A stretch of DNA of 64,000 nt from Xylocopa sonorina. Taxonomy: Eukaryota > Arthropoda > Insecta > Hymenoptera > Apidae. Below are positions 52,001-63,800 of this stretch, one piece after another (position 1 is the first letter of the stretch; each line of letters starts with the position of its first letter). The notes under the pieces are model-generated. The model was not told where the DNA came from. It ran no database searches and saw only the letters and a list, made by a program, of their open reading frames with translations. A program made the translations under genes and the position numbers. The stretch lies in contig NW_027490108.1 in assembly GCF_050948175.1 (NCBI RefSeq), positions 1,612,001 through 1,676,000 of the forward strand, written 5' to 3'.

Positions 52001-54710
52001 ATGTCTACGTATCGTAGCAATAGAGTTCATATGATACTTAAAACGCGATATCGCATCTCATTTGTAAGTTTCATGTAAGATATAACATGATTTGCGAAGT
52101 GTTATGTACTCCACGCCTACACTTCAAATAAATGTAAATGCGACCTTCCTTGCTAGGAAATCGCGTCTGCAGATGTCTAGGTATCGTAGCAATAGAGTTC
52201 TAATGCTTCTTAAAACGCGATATCGCATCTCACATCTATGTTTCAAGATAAGATATAATGTTCATTGCGAAGTGTTATGCATTCCTCGTCTACGATTCAA
52301 ATGGATGTAAATGCGACACTTCCTTGCTAGGAAATGGCGTTTGCAGATGTCTACGTATCGTAGCAATAGAGTTTTAATGCTTCTTGATACGCGATATCGC
52401 ATCTCATTTCTATGTTTCATGGTAAGATATAATATGATTTGCGAAGTGTCATGTATTCCTCGTCTACACTTCAAATGAATGTAAATGCGACACTTCCTTG
52501 CTAGGAAATAACTTCTGCAGATGTCTAGGTATCGTAGCAATAGAGTTCTAATGCTTCTTACAACGCGATATCGCATCTCATTTCTATGTTTCATGGTAAG
52601 ATATAATATGATTTGCTAAGTGTCATGTATTCCTCGTCTACACTTCAAATGAATGTAAATGCTACACTTCTTTGCTAGGAAATAGCGTCTGCAGATGTCT
52701 AGGTATCGTAGCAATAGAGTTCTAACGCTTCTTAAAACGCGATATCGCATCTCATTTCTATGTTTCATGGTAAGATGTAATATGATTTGCGAAGTGTCAT
52801 GTATTCCTCGTCTGCACTTCAAATGAATGTAAATGCGACACTTCCTTACAAGGAAATAGCGTTTGCAGATGTCTACGTATCGAAGCAATAGAGTTCAAAT
52901 GCTTCTTAAAACGAGATATTGCATCTCATATCTATGTTCCATGATAAGATATAATATTCATTGCGAAGTGTTATGCATTCCTCGTCTACGATTCAAATGA
53001 AAGTAAATGCGACACTTCCTTCCAAGGAAATAACGATTGCAGATGTCTACGTATCGTAGCAATAGAGTTCATATGATTCTTATAACGCGATATCGCATCT
53101 CATTTGTAAGTGTCATGGTAAGATATAACATGATTTGCGAAGTGTTATGTACTCCACGCCTACACTTCAAATGAATGTAAATGCGACGCTTCCTTGCTAG
53201 GAAATGGCGTCTGCAGATGTCTAGGTATCGTAGCAATAGCTTTCTAATGCTTCTTAAAACGCGATATCGCATCTCATTTCTATGTTTCATGGTAAGATAT
53301 AACATGATTTGCGAAGTGTTATGTATTCCTCGTCTACACTTCAAATGAATGTAAATGCGACAGACTGCCTTGCTAGGAAATAGCGTCTGCAGATATCTAG
53401 GTATCGTAGCAATAGAGTTCTAATGCTTCTTAGAACGTGATATCGCATCTCATTTCTTTGTTTCATGGTAAGATATAATATGATTTGCGAAGTGTTATGT
53501 ATTCCTCGTCTACACTTCAAATGAATGTAAATGCGACACTTCCTTGCAAGGAAATAGCGTTTGCAAATGTCTACCTATCGTAGCAATAGATTTCTAATGC
53601 TTCTTAAAACGCGATATCGCATCTCATTTCTGTTTCATGGTAAGATATAATATGATTTGCGAAGTGTCATGTATTCCTCGTCTACACTTCAAATGAATGT
53701 AAATGCGACACTTCCTTGCTAGGAATAGCGTCTGCAGATGTCTACGTATCGAAGCAATAGAGTTCAAATGCTTCTTAAAACGAGATATCGCATCTCATTT
53801 CCATGTTTCATGATAAGATGTAATATTCATTGCGAAGTGTTATGTATTCCTCGCCTACACTTCAAATGTTTGTAAATGCGACACTTCCTTGCTAGGAAAT
53901 AGCGTTTGCAGATGTCTACGTATCGTAGCAATAGAGTTCTAATGCTTCTTAAAACGCGATATCGCATCTCATTTCTATGTTTCATGATAAGATATAACAT
54001 GATTTGCGAAGTGTTACGTATTCCTCGTCTACACTTCAAATGAATGTAAATGCGACACTTCCTTGCAAGGAAATAGCGTTTGCAGATGTCTACTTATCGT
54101 AGGGATGGAGTTTTAATGCTTCTTAAAACGTGATATCGCATCTCATATCTATGTTTCAGATAAGATATAATATTCATTGCGAAGTGTTATGCACTCCTCG
54201 TCTACGATTCAAATGGATGTAAATGCGACACTTCCTTGCTAGGACATAGCGTTTGCAGATGTCTACGTATCGAAGCAATAGAGCTCAAATGCTTCTTAAA
54301 ACGAGATGTCGTATCTAATTTCCATGTTTCATGATAAGATGTAATATTTATTGCGAAGTGTTATGTATTCCTCGCCTACACTTCAAATAAATATAAATGC
54401 GACACTTCCTTGCAAGGAAATAGCGTTTGCAAATGTCTACCTATCGTAGCAATAGAGTTTTAATGCTTCTTGATACGCGATATCGCATCTCATTTCTATG
54501 TTTCATGTAAGATATAATATGATTTGCGAAGTGTCATGTATTCCTCGTCTACACTTCAAATGAATGTAAATGCGACACTTCCTTGCTAGGAAATAACTTC
54601 TGCAGATGTCTAGGTATCGTAGCAATAGAGTTCTAATGCTTCGTACAACGCGATATCGCATCTCATTTCTATGTTTCATGGTAAGATATAATATGATTTG
54701 CCTAAGTGTC
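47680..54710. other. Indel-rich interval, probably lower-quality consensus
   Basis: About 20 one- or two-base indels lie here, against few elsewhere. Examples are GAGTCATATG (~47687), CACTTCTTGC (~47807 and ~49371), GACACCTTCC (~48153), GCGTTTTGCAG (~48175), GTCTAGTATCG (~48537), AGAGTCTAATG (~49945), GACACTCCTTG (~50412), TATCGTGCAAT (~50451), GAATGAAATGCG (~51438), ATCCATGCGAAG (~51915), CGACCTTCC (~52142), CGACAGACTGCC (~53358), AGGAATAGCG (~53721) and TTGCCTAAGTG (~54699). Most are private to one copy, unlike indels elsewhere, which are shared between duplicates. Uncorrected long-read errors are the simplest reading. Confidence 0.6.
47800..50575 (+). repeat. 4-mer array, four units of ~695 bp
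   Basis: Four successive units contain the pair CTCACATCTATG (about 47895, 48590, 49285 and 49980) and ATATTCGTTGCG. Spacing is about 695 bp, i.e. four monomers with small indels. The unit also carries TTCAATTGGATG and AATACTGTTCATATG variants. The homologous place in the right-hand block (60.49-61.87 kb) has only two units. Confidence 0.85.
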
Positions 54711-57700
54711 ATGTATTCCTCGTCTACACTTCAAATGAATGTAAATGCGACACTTCTTTGCTAGGAAATAGCGTCTGCAGATGTCTAGGTATCGTAGCAA
54801 TAGAGTTCTAACGCTTCTTAAAACGCGATATCGCATCTCATTTCTATGTTTCATGGTAAGATGTAATATGATTTGCGAAGTGTCATGTATTCCTCGTCTG
54901 CACTTCAAATGAATGTAAATGCGACACTTCCTTACAAGGAAATAGCGTTTGCAGATGTCTACGTATCGAAGCAATAGAGTTCAAATGCTTCTTAAAACGA
55001 GATATTGCATCTCATATCTATGTTCCATGATAAGATATAATATTCATTGCGAAGTGTTATGCCTTCCTCGTCTACGATTCAAATGAAAGTAAATGCGACA
55101 CTTCCTTCCAAGGAAATAACGATTGCAGATGTCTACGTATCGTAGCAATAGAGTTCATATGATTCTTATAACGCGATATCGCATCTCATTTGTAAGTGTC
55201 ATGGTAAGATATAACATGATTTGCGAAGTGTTATGTACTCCACGCCTACACTTCAAATGAATGTAAATGCGACGCTTCCTTGCTAGGAAATGGCGTCTGC
55301 AGATGTCTAGGTATCGTAGCAATAGCTTTCTAATGCTTCTTAAAACGCGATATCGCATCTCATTTCTATGTTTCATGGTAAGATATAACATGATTTGCGA
55401 AGTGTTATGTATTCCTCGTCTACACTTCAAATGAATGTAAATGCGACACTGCCTTGCTAGGAAATAGCGTCTGCAGATGTCTAGGTATCGTAGCAATAGA
55501 GTTCTAATGCTTCTTAGAACGTGATATCGCATCTCATTTCTTTGTTTCATGGTAAGATATAATATGATTTGCGAAGTGTTATGTATTCCTCGTCTACACT
55601 TCAAATGAATGTAAATGCGACACTTCCTTGCAAGGAAATAGCGTTTGCAAATGTCTACCTATCGTAGCAATAGATTTCTAATGCTTCTTAAAACGCGATA
55701 TCGCATCTCATTTCTGTTTCATGGTAAGATATAATATGATTTGCGAAGTGTCATGTATTCCTCGTCTACACTTCAAATGAATGTAAATGCGACACTTCCT
55801 TGCTAGGAAATAGCGTCTGCAGATGTCTACGTATCGAAGCAATAGAGTTCAAATGCTTCTTAAAACGAGATATCGCATCTCATTTCCATGTTTCATGATA
55901 AGATGTAATATTCATTGCGAAGTGTTATGTATTCCTCGCCTACACTTCAAATGTTTGTAAATGCGACACTTCCTTGCTAGGAAATAGCGTTTGCAGATGT
56001 CTACGTATCGTAGCAATAGAGTTCTAATGCTTCTTAAAACGCGATATCGCATCTCATTTCTATGTTTCATGATAAGATATAACATGATTTGCGAAGTGTT
56101 ACGTATTCCTCGTCTACACTTCAAATGAATGTAAATGCGACACTTCCTTGCAAGGAAATAGCGTTTGCAGATGTCTACTTATCGTAGGGATGGAGTTTTA
56201 ATGCTTCTTAATACGTGATATCGCATCTCATATCTATGTTTCAAGATAAGATATAATATTCATTGCGAAGTGTTATGCACTCCTCGTCTACGATTCAAAT
56301 GGATGTAAATGCGACACTTCCTTGCTAGGACATAGCGTTTGCAGATGTCTACGTATCGAAGCAATAGAGCTCAAATGCTTCTTAAAACGAGATGTCGTAT
56401 CTAATTTCCATGTTTCATGATAAGATGTAATATTTATTGCGAAGTGTTATGTATTCCTCGCCTACACTTCAAATAAATATAAATGCGACACTTCCTTGCA
56501 AGGAAATAGCGTTTGCAAATGTCTACCTATCGTAGCAATAGAGTTTTAATGCTTCTTGATACGCGATATCGCATCTCATTTCTATGTTTCATGGTAAGAT
56601 ATAATATGATTTGCGAAGTGTCATGTATTCCTCGTCTACACTTCAAATGAATGTAAATGCGACACTTCCTTGCTAGGAAATAACTTCTGCAGATGTCTAG
56701 GTATCGTAGCAATAGAGTTCTAATGCTTCGTACAACGCGATATCGCATCTCATTTCTATGTTTCATGGTAAGATATAATATGATTTGCTAAGTGTCATGT
56801 ATTCCTCGTCTACACTTCAAATGAATGTAAATGCGACACTTCTTTGCTAGGAAATAGCGTCTGCAGATGTCTAGGTATCGTAGCAATAGAGTTCTAACGC
56901 TTCTTAAAACGCGATATCGCATCTCATTTCTATGTTTCATGGTAAGATGTAATATGATTTGCGAAGTGTCATGTATTCCTCGTCTGCACTTCAAATGAAT
57001 GTAAATGCGACACTTCCTTACAAGGAAATAGCGTTTGCAGATGTCTACGTATCGAAGCAATAGAGTTCAAATGCTTCTTAAAACGAGATATTGCATCTCA
57101 TATCTATGTTCCATGATAAGATATAATATTCATTGCGAAGTGTTATGCATTCCTCGTCTACGATTCAAATGAAAGTAAATGCGACACTTCCTTCCAAGGA
57201 AATAACGATTGCAGATGTCTACGTATCGTAGCAATAGAGTTCATATGATTCTTATAACGCGATATCGCATCTCATTTGTAAGTGTCATGGTAAGATATAA
57301 CATGATTTGCGAAGTGATATGTACTCCACGCCTACACTTCAAATGAATGTAAATGCGACGCTTCCTTGCTAGGAAATGGCGTCTGCAGATGTCTAGGTAT
57401 CGTAGCAATAGCTTTCTAATGCTTCTTAAAACGCGATATCGCATCTCATTTCTATGTTTCATGGTAAGATATAACATGATTTGCGAAGTGTTATGTATTC
57501 CTCGTCTACACTTCAAATGAATGTAAATGCGACACTGCCTTGCTAGGAAATAGCGTCTGCAGATGTCTAGGTATCGTAGCAATAGAGTTCTAATGCTTCT
57601 TAAAACGTGATATCGCATCTCATTTCTTTGTTTCATGGTAAGATATAATATGATTTGCGAAGTGTTATGTATTCCTCGTCTACACTTCAAATGAATGTAA

Positions 57701-57820
57701 ATGCGACACTTCCTTGCAAGGAAATAGCGTTTGCAAATGTCTACCTATCGTAGCAATAGATTTCTAATGCTTCTTAAAACGCGATATCGCATCTCATTTC
57801 TGTTTCATGGTAAGATATAA
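52350..57820 (+). repeat. 12-mer array, ~2.6 units of 2086 bp
   Basis: The landmark GTTTTAATGCTTCTTGATAC lies at 52371, 54457 and 56543, exactly 2086 bp apart, which is 12 monomers with one 172-bp copy. The TTTGCTAAGTGTC form follows in each unit near 52613, 54699 and 56785. The third unit stays in register until about 57.82 kb, then continues as the duplicated 43.3 kb block. A related unit, one monomer shorter, lies at about 45.4-47.4 kb. Confidence 0.85.
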
Positions 57821-60800
57821 CATGATTTGCGAAGTGTTACGTATTCCTCGTCTACACTTCAAATGAATGTAAATGCGACACTTCCTTGCAAGGAAATAGC
57901 GTTTGCAGATGTCTACTTATCGTAGGGATGGAGTTTTAGTGCTTCTTAAAACGTGATATCGCATCTCATATCTATGTTTCAAGATAAGATATAATATTCA
58001 TTGCGAAGTGTTATGCATTCCTCGCCTACACTTCAAATGAATGTAAATGCGACACTTCCTTGCTAGGAAATAGCGTTTGCAGATGTCTACGTATCGTAGC
58101 AATAGAGTTCTAATGCTTCTTAAAGCGCGATATCGCATCTCATATCTATGTTTCATGATAAGATATAATATTCGTTGCGAAGTGTTATGCATTCCTCGTC
58201 TACGATTCAAATGAAAGTAAATGCGACACTTCCTTGCATGGAAATAACGATTGCAGATGTCTACGTATCGTAGCAATACTGTTCATATGATTCTTAAAAC
58301 GCGATATCGCATCTCATTTCTATGTTTCATGGTAAGATATAACATGATTTGCGAAGTGTTACGTATTCCTCGTCTACACTTCAAATGAATGTAAATGCGA
58401 CACTTCCTTGCAAGGAAATAGCGTTTGCAGATGTCTACTTATCGTAGGGATGGAGTTTTAGTGCTTCTTAAAACGTGATATCGCATCTCATATCTATGTT
58501 TCAAGATAAGATATAATATTCATTGCGAAGTGTTATGCATTTCTCGTCTACGATTCAAATGGATGTAAATGCGACACTTCCTTGCTAGGACATAGCGTTT
58601 GCAGATATCTACGTATCGAAGCAATAGAGCTCAAATGCTTCTTAAAACGAGATGTCGTATCTAATTTCCATGTTTCATGATAAGATGTAATATTTATTGC
58701 GAAGTGTTATGTATTCCTCGCCTACACTTCAAATAAATATAAATGCGACACTTCCTTGCAAGGAAATAGCGTTTGCAAATGTCTACCTATCGTAGCAATA
58801 GATTTCTAATGCTTCTTAAAACGCGATATCGCATCTCATTTCTGTTTCATGGTAAGATATAATATGATTTGCGAAGTGTCATGTATTCCTCGTCTACACT
58901 TCAAATGAATGTAAAGGCGACACTTCCTTGCTAGGAAATAGCGTCTGCAGATGTCTAGGTATCGTAGCAATAGAGTTCTAATGCTTCTTAGAACGTGATA
59001 TCGCATCTCATTTCTTTGTTTCATGGTAAGATATAATATGATTTGCGAAGTGTTATGTATTCCTCGTCTACACTTCAAATGAATGTAAATGCGACACTTC
59101 CTTGCAAGGAAATAGCGTTTGCAAATGTCTACCTATCGTAGCAATAGATTTCTAATGCTTCTTAAAACGCGATATCGCATCTCATTTCTGTTTCATGGTA
59201 AGATATAATATGATTTGCGAAGTGTCATGTATTCCTCGTCTACACTTCAAATGAATGTAAATGCGACACTTCCTTGCTAGGAAATAGCGTCTGCAGATGT
59301 CTACGTATCGAAGCAATAGAGTTCAAATGCTTCTTAAAACGAGATATCGCATCTCATTTCCATGTTTCATGATAAGATGTAATATTCATTGCGAAGTGTT
59401 ATGTATTCCTCGCCTACACTTCAAATGTTTGTAAATGCGACACTTCCTTGCTAGGAAATAGCGTTTGCAGATGTCTACGTATCGTAGCAATAGAGTTCTA
59501 ATGCTTCTTAAAACGCGATATCGCATCTCATTTCTATGTTTCATGATAAGATATAACATGATTTGCGAAGTGTTACGTATTCCTCGTCTACACTTCAAAT
59601 GAATGTAAATGCGACACTTCCTTGCAAGGAAATAGCGTTTGCAGATGTCTACTTATCGTAGGGATGGAGTTTTAATGCTTCTTAAAACGTGATATCGCAT
59701 CTCATATCTATGTTTCAAGATAAGATATAATATTCATTGCGAAGTGTTATGCACTCCTCGTCTACGATTCAAATGGATGTAAATGCGACACTTCCTTGCT
59801 AGGACATAGCGTTTGCAGATGTCTACGTATCGAAGCAATAGAGCTCAAATGCTTCTTAAAACGAGATGTCGTATCTAATTTCCATGTTTCATGATAAGAT
59901 GTAATATTTATTGCGAAGTGTTATGTATTCCTCGCCTACACTTCAAATAAATATAAATGCGACACTTCCTTGCAAGGAAATAGCGTTTGCAAATGTCTAC
60001 CTATCGTAGCAATAGATTTCTAATGCTTCTTAAAACGTGATATCGCATCTCATTTCTGTTTCATGGTAAGATATAATATGATTTGCGAAGTGTCATGTAT
60101 TCCTCGTCTACACTTCAAATGAATGTAAAGGCGACACTTCCTTGCTAGGAAATAGCGTCTGCAGATGTCTAGGTATCGTAGCAATAGAGTTCAAATGCTT
60201 CTTAAAACGAGATATTGCATCACATATCTATGTTTCATCATAAGGTATAATATCCATTGCGAAGTGTTATGCATTCCTCGTCTACGATTCAAATGAAAGT
60301 AAATGCGACACTTCCTTGCAAGGAAATAACGATTGCAGATGTCTACGTATCGTAGCAATAGAGTTCATATGATACTTAAAACGCGATATCGCATCTCATT
60401 TGTAAGTTTCATGGTAAGATATAACATGATTTGCGAAGTGTTATGTACTCCACGCCTACACTTCAAATGAATGTAAATGCGACACTTTCTTGCTAGGAAA
60501 TCGCGTCTGCAGATGTCTAGGTATCGTAGCAATAGAGTTCTAATGCTTCTTAAAACGCGATATCGCATCTCACATCTATGTTTCAAGATAAGATATAATG
60601 TTCATTGCGAAGTGTTATGCATTCCTCGTCTACGATTCAATTGGATGTAAATGCGACACTTCCTTGCTAGGACATAGCGCTTGCAGATGTCTACGTATCG
60701 AAGCAATAGAGTTCAAATGCTTCTTAAAACGAGATATCGCATCTCATTTCCATGTTTCATGATAAGATGCAATATTCATTGCGAAGTGTTATGTATTCCT

Positions 60801-63800
60801 CGCCTACACTTCAAATGAATGTAAATGCGACACTTCCTTGCTAGGAAATAGCGTTTGCAGATGTCTACGTATCGTAGCAATAGAGTTCTAATGCTTCTTA
60901 AAACGCGATATCGCATCTCATATCTATGTTTCATGATAAGATATAATATTCGTTGCGAAGTGTTATGCATTCCTCGTCTACGATTCAAATGAAAGTAAAT
61001 GCGACACTTCCTTGCAAGGAAATAACGATTGCAGATGTCTACGTATCGTAGCAATACTGTTCATATGATTCTTAAAACGCGATATCGCATCTCATTTCTA
61101 TGTTTCATGGTAAGATATAACATGATTTGCGAAGTGTTACGTATTCCTCGTCTACACTTCAAATGAATGTAAATGCGACACTTCCTTGCTAGGAAATCGC
61201 GTCTGCAGATGTCTAGGTATCGTAGCAATAGAGTTCTAATGCTTCTTAAAACGCGATATCGCATCTCACATCTATGTTTCAAGATAAGATATAATGTTCA
61301 TTGCGAAGTGTATGCATTCCTCGTCTACGATTCAATTGGATGTAAATGCGACACTTCCTTGCTAGGACATAGCGCTTGCAGATGTCTACGTATCGAAGCA
61401 ATAGAGTTCAAATGCTTCTTAAAACGAGATATCGCATCTCATTTCCATGTTTCATGATAAGATGTAATATTCATTGCGAAGTGTTATGTATTCCTCGCCT
61501 ACACTTCAAATGAATGTAAATGCGACACTTCCTTGCTAGGAAATAGCGTTTGCAGATGTCTACGTATCGTAGCAATAGAGTTCTAATGCTTCTTAAAACG
61601 CGATATCGCATCTCATATCTATGTTTCATGATAAGATATAATATTCGTTGCGAAGTGTTATGCATTCCTCGTCTACGATTCAAATGAAAGTAAATGCGAC
61701 ACTTCCTTGCAAGGAAATAACGATTGCAGATGTCTACGTATCGTAGCAATACTGTTCATATGATTCTTAAAACGCGATATCGCATCTCATTTCTATGTTT
61801 CATGGTAAGATATAACATGATTTGCGAAGTGTTACGTATTCCTCGTCTACACTTCAAATGAATGTAAATGCGACACTTCCTTGCAAGGAAATAGCGTTTG
61901 CAGATGTCTACTTATCGTAGGGATGGAGTTTTAATGCTTCTTAAAACGTGATATCGCATCTCATATCTATGTTTCAAGATAAGATATAATATTCATTGCG
62001 AAGTGTTATGCATTCCTCGTCTACGATTCAAATAGATGTAAATGCGACACTTCCTTGCTAGGACATAGCGTTTGCAGATGTCTAGGTATCGAAGCAATAG
62101 AGCTCAAATGCTTCTTAAAACGAGATGTCGTATCTAATTTCCATGTTTCATGATAAGATGTAATATTTATTGCGAAGTGTTATGTATTCCTCGCCTACAC
62201 TTCAAATAAATATAAATGCGACACTTCCTTGCAAGGAAATAGCGTTTGCAAATGTCTACCTATCGTAGCAATAGATTTCTAGTGCTTCTTAAAACGCGAC
62301 ATCGCATCTCATTTCTGTTTCATGGTAAGATATAATATGATTTGCGAAGTGTCATGTATTCCTCGTCTACACGTCAAATGAATGTAAAGGCGACACTTCC
62401 TTGCTAGGAAATAGCGTCTGCAGATGTCTAGGTATCGTAGCAATAGAGTTTAAATGCTTCTTAAAACGAGATATTGCATCTCATATCTATGTTTCATGAT
62501 AAGGTATAATATCCATTGCGAAGTGTTATGCATTCCTCGTCTACGATTCAAATGAAAGTAAATGCGACACTTCCTTGCAAGGAAATAACGATTGCAGATG
62601 TCTACGTATCGTAGCAATACTGTTCATATGATTCTTAAAACGCGATATCGCATCTCATTTCTATGTTTCATGGTAAGATATAACATGATTTGCGAAGTGT
62701 TACGTATTCCTCGTCTACACTTCAAATGAATGTAAATGCGACACTTCCTTGCTGGGAAATGGCGTCTGCAGATGTCTAGGTATCGTAGCAATAGCTTTCT
62801 AATGCTTCTTAAAACGCGATATCGCATCTCATTTCTATGTTTCATGGTAAGATATAACATGATTTGCGAAGTGTTATGTATTCCTCGTCTACACTTCAAA
62901 TGAATGTAAATGCGACACTGCCTTGCTAGGAAATAGCGTCTGCAGATGTCTAGGTATCGTAGCAATAGATTTCTAATGCTTCTTAAAACGCGATATCGCA
63001 TCTCATTTCTGTTTCATGGTAAGATATAATATGATTTGCGATGTGTCATGTATTCCTCGTCTACACTTCAAATGAATGTAAAGGCGACACTTCCTTGCTA
63101 GGAAATAGCGTCTGCAGATGTCTAGGTATCGTAGCAATAGAGTTCAAATGCTTCTTAAAACGAGATATTGCATCACATATCTATGTTTCATGATAAGGTA
63201 TAATATCCATTGCGAAGTGTTATGCATTCCTCGTCTACGATTCAAATGAAAGTAAATGCGACACTTCCTTGCAAGGAAATAACGATTGCAGATGTCTACG
63301 TATCGTAGCAATAGAGTTCATATGATACTTAAAACGCGATATCGCATCTCATTTGTAAGTTTCATGGTAAGATATAACATGATTTGCGAAGTGTTATGTA
63401 CTCCACGCCTACACTTCAAATAAATGTAAATGCGACACTTCCTTGCTAGGAAATCGCGTCTGCAGATGTCTAGGTATCGTAGCAATAGAGTTCTAATGCT
63501 TCTTAAAACGCGATATCGCATCTCACATCTATGTTTCAAGATAAGATATAATGTTCATTGCGAAGTGTTATGCATTCCTCGTCTACGATTCAAATGGATG
63601 TAAATGCGACACTTCCTTGCTAGGAAATGGCGTTTGCAGATGTCTACGTATCGTAGCAATAGAGTTTTAATGCTTCTTGATACGCGATATCGCATCTCAT
63701 TTCTATGTTTCATGGTAAGATATAATATGATTTGCGAAGTGTCATGTATTCCTCGTCTACACTTCAAATGAATGTAAATGCGACACTTCCTTGCTAGGAA

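Noticed and set aside
61173..61457. Plus-strand open frames of 70-94 codons around 32.9, 47.8-52.3 and 61.2 kb as genes
   Set aside because: They are translations of satellite sequence joined across one-base deletions such as ATTCATTCGAAG and AAGTGTATGC. They appear mainly in the indel-rich interval or its duplicate.
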